Of a stretch of DNA of 41,511 nt, positions 1 to 9,484 are shown piece after piece. The notes beneath the pieces are model-generated. The model was not told the DNA's origin. It made no database searches and saw only the letters and a list, made by a program, of their open reading frames with translations. Each line of letters starts with the position of its first letter. Position 1 is the first letter of the stretch. The DNA comes from an uncultured Candidatus Saccharibacteria bacterium (GTDB lineage: Bacteria; Patescibacteriota; Saccharimonadia; Saccharimonadales; Saccharimonadaceae): assembly GCA_946532885.1 (NCBI GenBank), contig CAMNBP010000002.1:1-41511 (forward strand), written 5' to 3'. Position numbers and translations under genes: made by a program.

Positions 1-47
1 GCCTTTTAAGCAGGGTGTCGTGAGTTCAAGTCTCACCGGACTCACCA
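1..47 (+). tRNA. tRNA-Lys(TTT), 3' part only (5' part lies outside the window)
   Basis: Anticodon loop CTTTTAA, T-arm GTGAG-TTCAAGT-CTCAC, acceptor CGGACTC-A-CCA ending at 47. Confidence 0.8.
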
Positions 48-270
48 TTTTTTTGCGAAGCAAAAAGTGAGGCCGGTCAGATTTGAACACTTGAAAATCG
101 AAGCCGGACTCACCATTTTTTTGCGAAGCAAAAAGTGAGGCCGGTCAGATTTGAACACTTGAAAATCGAAGCCGGACTCACCATTTTTTTGGAGAAAAAA
201 TGTGAGGCCGTGAGATTTGAACACTTGAAAATCGAAGCCGGACTCACCATTTTTTTGGAGAAAAGATTTG
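36..270. repeat. Tandem ~68-bp repeats derived from the tRNA 3' end
   Basis: CCGGACTCACCATTTTTTTG starts at 36, 104, 172 and 238 (periods 68, 68, 66). Units 1 and 2 are identical, unit 3 diverged, unit 4 truncated. Confidence 0.9.
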
Positions 271-289
271 AACAGTTTTATTGCTCAAC

Positions 290-319
290 AAAAAACTCCC
301 CTGTCGTGGGGAGTTTTTT
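290..319. terminator. Bidirectional hairpin terminator
   Basis: AAAAAACTCCCC-TGTCGT-GGGGAGTTTTTT. Confidence 0.85.
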
Positions 320-1063
320 CTAGTACTTACCTACTACCTGATTCCAATTGGCGTAATTTGTGCCAGTCAACAATTCTCGATGGAATCCACGCTTTGTTTC
401 TGCTGGTTTTGCATCCTCGACCGGGGCTTCTTCTGATTTTTCCTCCGTCTTCTCTTCCGGTTCCTTCATCTCTATTACGATTTCATTAACCGGCTCACCA
501 GTCTTCTCTTCCGCCGACTCATCATTCTTCGCCAAAATCTTCTCTGGTTCATGTACGTCCGGCTTCTCAAGCAGAATCGGCTCTTCATTTTCCGCAGCGA
601 CAACCTTCGGCTTCTCTTCGTTAATGCCAGTTTCACAACTTTGCAGCATTTCATCCACCCGCAAAATTCGCAACAAACCACCGGCCACCTCCGCATCACC
701 CTTATTCAACTCATAGGTCGTACCGTTTACTACTACATAGAAATAATCATATCGCCGGCGGTCAAAAACGCCTTTCTTGTAGTGATCCGCCGCACAGCGC
801 ATGTCTGGATCATCTTTTATGCGTGCCAAAATCCTCTCGAATTCTGAAACATCTTCCGCATTTAGTTCAAAATCTTTCGTTTGGCGCGCAATTCCGAACT
901 TGTTCGCCCCCTTCTCGTCGCGACCAAGATAGAAACGTTTCCTCGTCAGAACAGATACTTTATTGCCATCAATCAAATAATCTTCGATACTATTAAATAC
1001 CGTCCCCTCGCGAAAATGCCCGAGATAGTATCTTTGTTCGATTGTTACAGTATTTACGCCCAC
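320..1063 (-). CDS. Hypothetical protein with acidic Glu/Lys-rich C-terminal half
   Basis: 247-aa ORF ending at a terminator; no family recognised. Confidence 0.75.
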   Translation of the reverse strand: MGVNTVTIEQRYYLGHFREGTVFNSIEDYLIDGNKVSVLTRKRFYLGRDEKGANKFGIARQTKDFELNAEDVSEFERILARIKDDPDMRCAADHYKKGVFDRRRYDYFYVVVNGTTYELNKGDAEVAGGLLRILRVDEMLQSCETGINEEKPKVVAAENEEPILLEKPDVHEPEKILAKNDESAEEKTGEPVNEIVIEMKEPEEKTEEKSEEAPVEDAKPAETKRGFHRELLTGTNYANWNQVVGKY

Positions 1064-1073
1064 CTTTTTCTCC

Positions 1074-2000
1074 TTACTCCGCTTCCGCTGTTTCTTTTTT
1101 CGCTTTAGTACGCTTAATAATAATTACCGCCACAATAATCAATACAATTATGCCACCAATCACAGCTAACACCCACCAAGGACAATTAATAACAACCTGC
1201 GAGCGCACCGCCTCAATCATTTCACCTTCCGCGTTCACAAAAGTAATTTTCTGCTCAACCGTAAATAGGCCAAAACCTATCGCGTCGGCACTTTCGCTAT
1301 CCAGCTTCAACGTCGCACCCGGAACAGCCTCTTTCTCTTCATCGACTATCGTCGTCCAGTCTGCTGCACCGCTTAGGCCACTCTTAACCTGCACAAAGTT
1401 TCTGACCGAAAAACCAGACTTGCCAATATTTGCAACTTCGGCCGTCGCCTTCACTTTATCACCAAAACTAAATGGCGCCACACTACTACTCTTTAGCTCG
1501 CCAGCAACCTTAAAGTCATCGCCATAAACATCTAGGCGCACATTTACATACTTTTCTTCTTCGCCAGCTAATACCTTAATTCGGGCATATTGACTACCAA
1601 CTTCCGCATCAGACGGAATCGTTACGCGCACACGAATCGTCTTTTCTTCGCCAGCAGCCACCACTTGCTTTACGGCGCCACCCACAATCGCCAGCCAATC
1701 TGCACACTTCTTTGAACCTTCGCTCAACCCCTCAATATCACTCTCAGCAAAACTCAGTTCAATTTTGGCTTCTTTATCGCCATTATTCTTTATTTTAAAG
1801 CCGCTCGTGTAACTGACGCCCTTTTGTGTCAACTGACCAAAATTCAGCAAGGAATCAATCTCTAGATCTACCGGACTCACTACTTCTGTAGTTGCGGCCT
1901 CCGCTTCTTCCTCGGCCATCGCGATTTGCGCCCCGAAACCAGTCAAACAAAAACCTGCCAAGAATAATCCAAGCACGGCCACTAATGCTCTTTTCATCAT
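1074..2000 (-). CDS. Secreted membrane-anchored protein with DUF916/NEW3-like beta-sandwich domains
   Basis: Signal peptide, C-terminal TM helix (WWVLAVIGGIIVLIIVAVIIIKR). Start moved to the ATGATG preceded by GCGAGGAA. Confidence 0.7.
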   Translation of the reverse strand: MMKRALVAVLGLFLAGFCLTGFGAQIAMAEEEAEAATTEVVSPVDLEIDSLLNFGQLTQKGVSYTSGFKIKNNGDKEAKIELSFAESDIEGLSEGSKKCADWLAIVGGAVKQVVAAGEEKTIRVRVTIPSDAEVGSQYARIKVLAGEEEKYVNVRLDVYGDDFKVAGELKSSSVAPFSFGDKVKATAEVANIGKSGFSVRNFVQVKSGLSGAADWTTIVDEEKEAVPGATLKLDSESADAIGFGLFTVEQKITFVNAEGEMIEAVRSQVVINCPWWVLAVIGGIIVLIIVAVIIIKRTKAKKETAEAE

Positions 2001-2032
2001 TTCCTCGCTTAACTTATGCTTAAATGATAGCA

Positions 2033-2065
2033 CAAAAATCCCCCGGCTGTGAATAGCCGGGGGAT
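2033..2065 (-). terminator. Hairpin terminator for the 2073..2729 gene
   Basis: ATCCCCCGGCT-GTGAAT-AGCCGGGGGAT with a T-run on the minus strand. Confidence 0.85.
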
Positions 2066-2072
2066 CCCATTT

Positions 2073-2729
2073 TTAGTCACAATTGCCCGTCAAATCTTCC
2101 AGATCGAGCGTATTTTCGACTAGCGGCCAGCCATCCAGCTTTTTGCGCTCGCCGAACGCCTCCGCCAGTTTAATGAAATTCGCCTCACTCACGCGGAAGC
2201 TCACATCATTTCCGACATCGGACCATACCATGATTCTTTGCGGCGCATCGTCATTCGCTAGCTCTGCCTCATAGCTCACGCCATTCAACAGAACGTTTAA
2301 ACCACGCATCTTGCTGTCGACGTCCGTGCGCACCATCACTAAGCGTTTAATGCGGTAGCGTGCATTGCCGAAGTCGTCCGTTTCATCGAGTTCATATCCT
2401 TCAATGAAATAGTAATCAACGCCGTCGTCTCTCACTCCGGTTAGAACATTGCTCGTCATATCACGAGGCAGTCCATAATCCGCCATCATATCCGGCAAGT
2501 ACACCGTCAGTACTAACTTGCCTTCAACAATTTTGTAATTCATCAAACCTTCCATCTTATCCCCCTCCTTGGAACACTGCCCTCTATTCCAGGGCAAAAT
2601 CGCAATCAATACGACAGCTGCTATCACCAGCATCAGCGCACCAAACCAAGGCGCCACCTGACACATTACGATACCAGTCGCCACAAGCACCGTCGCCAGT
2701 ACAACGACTATTGTTTTGTTCAGCTTCAT
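2073..2729 (-). CDS. Hypothetical membrane protein with two N-terminal TM helices
   Basis: ORF restarted at MKLNKTIVVVLATV, preceded by GAGGAGGGGATAGT. Confidence 0.7.
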   Translation of the reverse strand: MKLNKTIVVVLATVLVATGIVMCQVAPWFGALMLVIAAVVLIAILPWNRGQCSKEGDKMEGLMNYKIVEGKLVLTVYLPDMMADYGLPRDMTSNVLTGVRDDGVDYYFIEGYELDETDDFGNARYRIKRLVMVRTDVDSKMRGLNVLLNGVSYEAELANDDAPQRIMVWSDVGNDVSFRVSEANFIKLAEAFGERKKLDGWPLVENTLDLEDLTGNCD

Positions 2730-2906
2730 ACTATCCCCTCCTCTCCGTGAAGCTGTGTGAAATGGGATTAAAAGCAACCAGAAATACTCCTCTTTTCAGA
2801 AGAGGTTCTATCTTTATATTATATCACAAAAAGCACAAAAAATCAATCGAACAAATTTTTTACCTTTTATTTCATCTATAAACCGTTTATTGTTATAATA
2901 ATAATT

Positions 2907-4814
2907 ATGCGTAAGCATATCGTAGGAATAGATACGTTGCGATGTTTGGCGATGGTGATGATAGTTGTCTATCATTGTTTCCCAAATTTTTATGCCGGCG
3001 GTTTCATTGCGGTTGAAACTTTTTTCGTTATTTCCGGTTATTTTATCTGCGATATGCTGCTCCGCGCCGCCAAGGACGAAGAACATTTTGGCAGCCTGCG
3101 CAGTTTTTGGTCTTTTCTTTGGAACCGTCTTAAGCGTTTCGTGCCAGTTCTATTCCTCTGCATTGTTCTAACTCTTTCAGTTGCCTTTTTTGCCGACCAA
3201 AACTTTCTTACCGGCTCCCGCGAAAACACTCTATTTGCCGCCACTTTCTCAACCAATATCGCCAATATAGTTCGTAACCTTTCATATGAGCAATCTATCG
3301 TGCCGAATTTATTCAATCATACTTGGTTCTTAGCGCTCGAACTTCAGATTTGTATCGTCTTTTATCTTTTAGTTGCCGCAATCTATCGCATTTTCTTTGG
3401 CAAGAAGACCGACAAATCCCATCGCCATTTCTGCGTCAGCTTTGGCGTTATAACTTTATTACTCGCCATTACGTCATATTTGCTCATGTATGCCTACGGT
3501 GGCTGGTTCACACTCCAAGATCGCGCTTATTTCGGCCCAGATTCTCACGCCGGCGCTTTCTTGCTTGGCGCGACGCTATCCAGCTTCATGTTGGCTACAA
3601 AGCAAAAGGAACTCAAGCGTATCGCTAAGATTATCTTAACTATCCCCGCCATCATCTTATTCGGCGGGATTATCGCCTACGGCTTCTTCGCCAACTACTC
3701 AGCCAGTTCCACCTATACTTATGTATTAGCTCTCACTGCATTTATCAGCGCCATCATCGTTTTTCTGATTATGCGCATCGGTGCCACCAAGAAATACAAA
3801 CTCATCGCACCGTTCGAATATCTTGGTCGCATCTCATTTGCGGTTTACCTACTACATTATCCATTCAATATTCTATTTCCAAGCATTTTTCAGGGCGTGC
3901 CACTCAATATTGTTCCGTATATCGCCATTGCCGCCAGTCTCATTGTCGCCGTCTTGCTCGACAAGGTCTTTGTGCCATTCAGCGCCAAGCATAAAATCAT
4001 TTTTAGCATCATCCTAGTTGCTAGCCTTGTTTTGCCAGTCTGGTCGCTAGTTAAAGCCCCCGCCAAGTCCACCATCGAAGAACAACTCGAACAAGAACTT
4101 GCACTCGCTGAAGGCCAGAATCCGGAAACCGAAATCGATATTAGCTCATTAGACTACAGTGGCGGCATCTCTTTCATCAAAAGCGTCGAAACTTCAATGA
4201 ATTATTTCGACGCCGCTAAGAGCTTTGCTAAACCACGCCCGGTCATCAAACAATACACAAAGCCGGGTAGCTATAATACTAGCGGTCGCGCACAATGGAA
4301 CACGCCAAACCTATCAAACATCTCCGCCCTCAGTAGCTCCCGCATACTCGTCATTGGCGACTCAGTTGTACTTGGTGCCCAAAGCGCCATAAAGTCCACT
4401 ATCGGCGGTTCTTATGTCGACGCGATGGGATCACGCAATATGGCCGATGCCATCAATCTTCTTGCAACTTATCGCTCCGCGAACGGTGGCAACTTGCCGC
4501 ACATTATCGTACTCGGCCTAGTCACTAACTATTACGCCTTCACTGCTGACACACTCCAAACTATCGTAAATACCGCCGGCGCCGACCATCAATTCATCTT
4601 TATGACTGGTTATTGCGGTAGCTATTCTCGCCAAACCCAAAACAACACCATCCGCGCTTTCGCACAGTCTCACGCTAATGTTCATGTCGGCGACTGGGAA
4701 AGCCTCATTAAAGGCAACCCTGACGCATATACCGGATCCGACCATATTCATCTCAACCCTAACGGCCGTACTGCCTATGCCAACCTAATAAAAGGAATCG
4801 TTGATAACCTATGA
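2907..4814 (+). CDS. Acyltransferase-3 (OafA/OatA-type) fused to a C-terminal SGNH hydrolase domain; probable envelope polymer O-acetyltransferase
   Basis: Multi-TM domain (LRCLAMVMIVVYHCFPNFYAGGFIAVETFFVISGYFI) plus GDSVVLGAQ and DHIHLNPNGR SGNH motifs. Confidence 0.9.
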   Translation: MRKHIVGIDTLRCLAMVMIVVYHCFPNFYAGGFIAVETFFVISGYFICDMLLRAAKDEEHFGSLRSFWSFLWNRLKRFVPVLFLCIVLTLSVAFFADQNFLTGSRENTLFAATFSTNIANIVRNLSYEQSIVPNLFNHTWFLALELQICIVFYLLVAAIYRIFFGKKTDKSHRHFCVSFGVITLLLAITSYLLMYAYGGWFTLQDRAYFGPDSHAGAFLLGATLSSFMLATKQKELKRIAKIILTIPAIILFGGIIAYGFFANYSASSTYTYVLALTAFISAIIVFLIMRIGATKKYKLIAPFEYLGRISFAVYLLHYPFNILFPSIFQGVPLNIVPYIAIAASLIVAVLLDKVFVPFSAKHKIIFSIILVASLVLPVWSLVKAPAKSTIEEQLEQELALAEGQNPETEIDISSLDYSGGISFIKSVETSMNYFDAAKSFAKPRPVIKQYTKPGSYNTSGRAQWNTPNLSNISALSSSRILVIGDSVVLGAQSAIKSTIGGSYVDAMGSRNMADAINLLATYRSANGGNLPHIIVLGLVTNYYAFTADTLQTIVNTAGADHQFIFMTGYCGSYSRQTQNNTIRAFAQSHANVHVGDWESLIKGNPDAYTGSDHIHLNPNGRTAYANLIKGIVDNL

Positions 4815-5545
4815 AAAAGTTTCTAAAAATCATTCCGAGAATTATCTTCTTAATCGTATTGCTTTCCGGCATTGCCGGTCTCACTTGGTACGAAATTAGT
4901 TCCATCAATCAAAAGGAACGCGACCGCCAATATATCATTTACAACGAAGCCAAAAAGGACCTCACCCTCAACCTCAACCTTGTCAAAGTTGCTATCCTCA
5001 CAAAAGACGCTAAGCTCTATGACCAAAGCATCAAAAACATTGATTCTAGCCTTCAAACAGTCAATAAATATTCCATCATTCGCGCCGAGCAAGCTACCAC
5101 TACTCAACGCGTTCTAGATTACAGCAATCTTCTCAAAAGCCGTCAAACTACTCTAACGGAAATGATTTCCATTAACGACGCCATCAATCTAGCCACGAAA
5201 ACCGTCGGCGAAAATTTTGGCGACGCTAATGCTCTTTCGCGCGACTCACTACGTAATGCCAGTGCAATTGTTTCCGGACTAAAGATTCCAACCGAGAACT
5301 ACAATACCAAAACTTCCCTTGCCGTTGCCGAAAAAGTCAATCAAATTCTCGCCAAGATGGAAGATTCCGCCAATAAACTCTCCGCCTGCATCGACACCTG
5401 TTATCAAGAGAATATTGTCGAAATCTCTAACGACATGTCCAACAGCCTCGGCGCAATGGTCCAGGGCTTTCCTGAACTAAATCAGGCCTTCATTGCCGAG
5501 TTTCAACTCGACCGTCTTTCCGAACTTATCAAATCACTCGAATAG
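4811..5545 (+). CDS. Single-pass membrane protein, unknown function, translationally coupled to the acyltransferase
   Basis: ATGA overlap at 4811-4814; N-terminal TM; helical extracytoplasmic region. Confidence 0.75.
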   Translation: MKKFLKIIPRIIFLIVLLSGIAGLTWYEISSINQKERDRQYIIYNEAKKDLTLNLNLVKVAILTKDAKLYDQSIKNIDSSLQTVNKYSIIRAEQATTTQRVLDYSNLLKSRQTTLTEMISINDAINLATKTVGENFGDANALSRDSLRNASAIVSGLKIPTENYNTKTSLAVAEKVNQILAKMEDSANKLSACIDTCYQENIVEISNDMSNSLGAMVQGFPELNQAFIAEFQLDRLSELIKSLE

Positions 5546-5550
5546 CAAGC

Positions 5551-5576
5551 ATAAAAAAATTGCCCACATGGGCAAT
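5551..5576 (-). terminator. Hairpin terminator downstream of tRNA-Leu
   Basis: ATTGCCCACATGGGCAAT with T-run on the minus strand. Confidence 0.7.
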
Positions 5577-5590
5577 CCTGATTCAAATAA

Positions 5591-5681
5591 TGGTGCACCC
5601 GACTAGACTCGAACTAGCACAGCCGTAAAAGTGGCCACTAGCACCTCAAGCTAGCGTGTCTACCAATTCCACCACGGGTGC
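5591..5681 (-). tRNA. tRNA-Leu(GAG)
   Basis: GCACCCG/CGGGTGC acceptor, encoded CCA, long variable arm, anticodon loop TTGAGGT. Confidence 0.93.
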
Positions 5682-5736
5682 AACACGCTATTATTGTAGC
5701 ATATTAAATCTAACTTGTAAATCTTAACCGCTGCAC

Positions 5737-7515
5737 TTATGGCGTCTGCATGACGTTGGCATGGCTTGTCGCCCAATACTCTACGTCGGAGAAACGATCC
5801 AAGGCATCGGTAAATTCCGCATCATCTGAAAAGATGCGAATATCGTCTTGATAATAATAATCCATCGCCGACTGATAAATACCGATTGCCGGCACTTCAT
5901 TCACCCAACGTTGCAAGAAAGCGTTCAACTTTACCGTTCGCAAATTTTCGTCCAAGGTAATTCTTGATGTTAACAAAGCGTCATCCGCCAAAGCGTTGCC
6001 GTAATTACTGAAATTCCAACCATTACTATTCGCTTGCGACGAACTGTAATATACAAACGGGTCAGCACTCACACCCAAATCTACTTCATAGAATAAGATA
6101 TCATAGTCGCGCGGACGTAATACTTGTGCAAAGAAATCCATGTTTGGCTGTGAATCATCAAATACATTCACAGTAACGGTGAAGCCTAATTCTTCGAGCT
6201 GCTCCGCAAAACGTTGCGCGACGCCTTGAATTGGCTCACGTTTACGTACTGCCAAATTTAGAGTCACTGGCATGCCCGTTTCATCCGTCAACTTGCCATT
6301 TTCGTCATAAATCAACTTCGCATTCCCAATCAACTTCTTTGCACTCTCAACGTCATATTCCGCTAATGCCGGATAAGTCAAAGCCTCTTCTTGGGTCTTA
6401 AGGAATGGGTAATCCAAATTGCGGACCTCATCAATCCCCTCGCGCACCTTTGTCATGTCGACGCCACGCTGAATCGCCTGGCGTAAGGCCAAAGACTTCA
6501 GTACTGCACTCTGCGTGTTAATGAAGGCATATACACCGCCATTTGTTAACTTTGTGCGATGGTTAATCTTTAAGCCATCCGCATTAATGTTTTCCGCTGT
6601 CGCTAGGGCCGTCGAATCACGCAACGCGTCTACAATCTTACCTACATTATCGTAGGTTCGCAAATTAAAGCTCGCTAACTTGGCTTTATTGCCATAGTAG
6701 TGGTCATTACGCTGTAAATAGACAACCTGCAGATAACGGTTTGTGCCACCGCCCGACTGCAAAGCTTTAAACATGAATGGACCAGATCCTACTGGATTAC
6801 TCGAGAAACTATCCTCATACACCAAAGCTGGACTCACATCCTTCAAAATGTGTGACGGCAGCAATGGGAATTCCAACGTGTCAGCAAAATCCAAATACAC
6901 CGAAGGTAGAGTAAACACCACTGTTTTTTCATCAGTCTTTTCGAGTTGGATATTCGAAAAATCTGCCGAAATCGTTGTTTTTGCTGAATTATCATTAATC
7001 AAACCAATTGTATAAATAATGTCGTCAGCCGTAATTTCTTCACCGTCCGACCACCTTAAATTATCGCGCAAAGTAACCGTCCAAACCTTACCAGTCTCAT
7101 CCATTGTCACACTCTTCGCCAAGTCCATACCAATATGTCCAGACACATCTGGGGAAGTTAAGTTCGCAAACAATAACTTTGCGAGAGTTTTTTCCGAGCT
7201 TGTCGTCGCATAAAGCGGGTTCATGCTCTTGATTTCGCCTAAACTTGCCTCGGTGTATTCACCACCTTCTGTAAAAGCGGTTGTTTCATAAGATGAGCTA
7301 TACCAAATAATTTGCACAATCGCGAGCAAAAACACCACGGTTACTAAAAGCACCCATTCAACCACCCACAAACGTACTTCGCGTACGTTTTTAAGGCGCT
7401 GAATAAACATGGTCGAAAAATGATCACTCGCCTTTTCGCCGAATTCATTGGCGCGCGTCAAAAAATCCTTGTTCCGCTCTCCAAGTTTGCCCACACTTTT
7501 ATTTCTTTTCTTCAT
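5737..7515 (-). CDS. ABC transporter substrate-binding protein, family 5 (oligopeptide type), N-terminally membrane anchored
   Basis: MNPLYATTSSEKTLAKLLFANL, LRDNLRWSDGEEITADDIIYT, ALRQAIQRGVD motifs. Confidence 0.9.
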   Translation of the reverse strand: MKKRNKSVGKLGERNKDFLTRANEFGEKASDHFSTMFIQRLKNVREVRLWVVEWVLLVTVVFLLAIVQIIWYSSSYETTAFTEGGEYTEASLGEIKSMNPLYATTSSEKTLAKLLFANLTSPDVSGHIGMDLAKSVTMDETGKVWTVTLRDNLRWSDGEEITADDIIYTIGLINDNSAKTTISADFSNIQLEKTDEKTVVFTLPSVYLDFADTLEFPLLPSHILKDVSPALVYEDSFSSNPVGSGPFMFKALQSGGGTNRYLQVVYLQRNDHYYGNKAKLASFNLRTYDNVGKIVDALRDSTALATAENINADGLKINHRTKLTNGGVYAFINTQSAVLKSLALRQAIQRGVDMTKVREGIDEVRNLDYPFLKTQEEALTYPALAEYDVESAKKLIGNAKLIYDENGKLTDETGMPVTLNLAVRKREPIQGVAQRFAEQLEELGFTVTVNVFDDSQPNMDFFAQVLRPRDYDILFYEVDLGVSADPFVYYSSSQANSNGWNFSNYGNALADDALLTSRITLDENLRTVKLNAFLQRWVNEVPAIGIYQSAMDYYYQDDIRIFSDDAEFTDALDRFSDVEYWATSHANVMQTP

Positions 7516-7518
7516 TCA

Positions 7519-7740
7519 CTATATGATTAGAATTGATAGAATCGACAAAACGAAAATAACAGCAATTACAATCGTTGCGTTATACATAGATTTCTCAAGG
7601 CCACGGCGCTCGGTATTAAGCTCACCTGAACCACCAAAGCCAGCACCTAATGAGGCGCCACGTTGTTGCAAGAGAACCAACAATACCAACAAAATCGCCG
7701 AAGCAAATACTACTATATTGAGAATCACACCTATATCCAT
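7519..7740 (-). CDS. secG: Preprotein translocase subunit SecG
   Basis: 73 aa; VLLVLLQQRGASLGAGFGGSGE. Confidence 0.9.
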   Translation of the reverse strand: MDIGVILNIVVFASAILLVLLVLLQQRGASLGAGFGGSGELNTERRGLEKSMYNATIVIAVIFVLSILSILII

Positions 7741-7745
7741 GTGTC

Positions 7746-8123
7746 TTATTTTACATCAGGAAGCACTAAATTGACAAGGTAGTTGAACAGCGAAATAACC
7801 AAGCATCCCCCAACTGCTCCCCAAAAGTCAATCGTTACGTTCGGAATAATCCAAATCGTCAACGCCACCATCGCCGCATTCAGAATCACCGTAAAAACAC
7901 CCAGCGTCACAAAAAGCACCGGCAATGCCAAAATCGTAGCTATCGGCTTCACGATTGAGTTCACAACTGCAAATAGCAGACCAGCCAGCACATACAACCA
8001 CCAAGTGCCACGTAGCCACTCGTATCCTTCCTTGAAGCCACAAAACCAGTTTATGCACAAAAACATAGCAAAAACCGACACAAACCAACGCAATAGGAAT
8101 GACATTATCTGTCTTTTTATCAT
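7746..8123 (-). CDS. Phage holin family 4/PF04020-type membrane protein
   Basis: Four TM helices with LLFAVVNSIVKPIATILALPVLFVTLGVFTVILNAAMVAL. Confidence 0.85.
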   Translation of the reverse strand: MIKRQIMSFLLRWFVSVFAMFLCINWFCGFKEGYEWLRGTWWLYVLAGLLFAVVNSIVKPIATILALPVLFVTLGVFTVILNAAMVALTIWIIPNVTIDFWGAVGGCLVISLFNYLVNLVLPDVK

Positions 8124-8130
8124 AGCTCTC

Positions 8131-9417
8131 CTATTTTATCGCATCCTTCCGTTTCAACAAAGTATGATACTGAATCGCAAACCGATGGCTCTCATCATCA
8201 ATTCGCGCAATTAATTTCGCCACATGGCTATCTTTCGAGAGCTCAACCATTTCATAGTCACTTTCACCGCGCGGAATCACAATTCGCACTCGTGCGTTTC
8301 GCGTATGGTCACCACTCTTATCGCGCCCAATCAAAGCTATTCCGGCCTCCGTCACGATTTTACGTACAGCCTCAAGCTGTCCTACTGAACCATCCAGCAC
8401 AATTAAATCCGGCGTACCCCAGTCATTTAGATGATGCATTCGACGCGTCAGAATTTCAAACATGCTTTCCGGGTCATTATTTTGTTGCTTACGCAGCTTA
8501 AAACGTCGATATTTCGTCCTATCTGCCGCACCATTAATAAAACACACCATTGAACCAGCCACATTCGTGCCAGACTGATGGCTAATATCATAACCTTCGA
8601 TTCGTACTGGAGTCTTTTTCAAGCCAAGCATATCCTGCAGGTCATGCAGCGCTTGATCGCTCGAGATGTCCAAAAATTCCTTATCCGAAAACACTATCTT
8701 GGTGTTTATCCCCTTCAGGCCAAAGAATTGATTACGTAGCGCTGCCGCCTTCTCGTAATCCCCTTTTGCTGCTGCCTCATACATTCGCTCTTCGATTTCA
8801 CGAATCAGTTTTTTACGATTCCCCTTCAGATAACTAATCATCTGTCGAAGATTCGCCTTATATTCTTTCGGCGTCATCTTCCCTACTTCAATACCAGGCG
8901 TTAAACCTAAGTCAGTATTAAGACTTTTTCGTCCAGTATATGGCTTGTCATAATATGGAAAGATCTTTCGCAAAATTCTCAATGCTCGCTGAATTGCCGT
9001 CTTGCCATAATATGGTCCAAGATATTCTGCTCCATCATCGTCTGGATTACGCGTCATCGACACATATGGTACTTCCGACTTCATATCAATTCGCACATAA
9101 CTCACAGTCTTATCGTCGCGCAACAAAATATTCCATTTCGGCATATAGCGCTTAATCATTTCAGATTCTAGGAACAATGCGTCCATCTCAGTATCGACTA
9201 CAATCCAATCCGTATAATCAATCTCCGCCACCAATGCACGCGTTTTCGCATCTTTACGCTCTGGCGACTGGAAATATTGGCGCACTCGATTCTTTAAAAT
9301 CGCCGCCTTACCCACATAAATCACCTCGCCTTCGCGATTCTTATGAAAATACACGCCTGGCTCCGCCGGCAACTCTTTCAAATGCGCTCTTTGTCGCTCT
9401 GTCATTGTGATTTTCAT
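8131..9417 (-). CDS. uvrC: Excinuclease ABC subunit C, lacking the C-terminal HhH region
   Basis: GIY-YIG domain (PGVYFHKNREGEVIYVGKA), UVR motif, UvrC catalytic domain (GYDISHQSGTNVAGSMV, DLIVLDGSVGQLEA). Confidence 0.93.
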   Translation of the reverse strand: MKITMTERQRAHLKELPAEPGVYFHKNREGEVIYVGKAAILKNRVRQYFQSPERKDAKTRALVAEIDYTDWIVVDTEMDALFLESEMIKRYMPKWNILLRDDKTVSYVRIDMKSEVPYVSMTRNPDDDGAEYLGPYYGKTAIQRALRILRKIFPYYDKPYTGRKSLNTDLGLTPGIEVGKMTPKEYKANLRQMISYLKGNRKKLIREIEERMYEAAAKGDYEKAAALRNQFFGLKGINTKIVFSDKEFLDISSDQALHDLQDMLGLKKTPVRIEGYDISHQSGTNVAGSMVCFINGAADRTKYRRFKLRKQQNNDPESMFEILTRRMHHLNDWGTPDLIVLDGSVGQLEAVRKIVTEAGIALIGRDKSGDHTRNARVRIVIPRGESDYEMVELSKDSHVAKLIARIDDESHRFAIQYHTLLKRKDAIK

Positions 9418-9440
9418 GCTTATCCTAATTATACCGCACA

Positions 9441-9472
9441 AAAAACACCCACCCAGTCGGGTGGATGTTTTT
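9441..9472. terminator. Bidirectional hairpin terminator
   Basis: AAAAACACCCACCC-AGTC-GGGTGGATGTTTTT. Confidence 0.75.
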
Positions 9473-9484
9473 CTTTAGATTACC

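Noticed and set aside
36-270. Possible CRISPR-like array
   Set aside because: The ~68-bp units are directly tandem with no unique spacers, and they derive from the tRNA tail; no cas genes are present.
42-323. ORFs 42..224 (-) and 135..323 (+)
   Set aside because: They translate the tRNA-derived repeats on both strands and show repeated nonsense peptides.
1042-1527. 161-aa plus-strand ORF
   Set aside because: Antisense to the convincing secreted protein gene; no recognisable domain.
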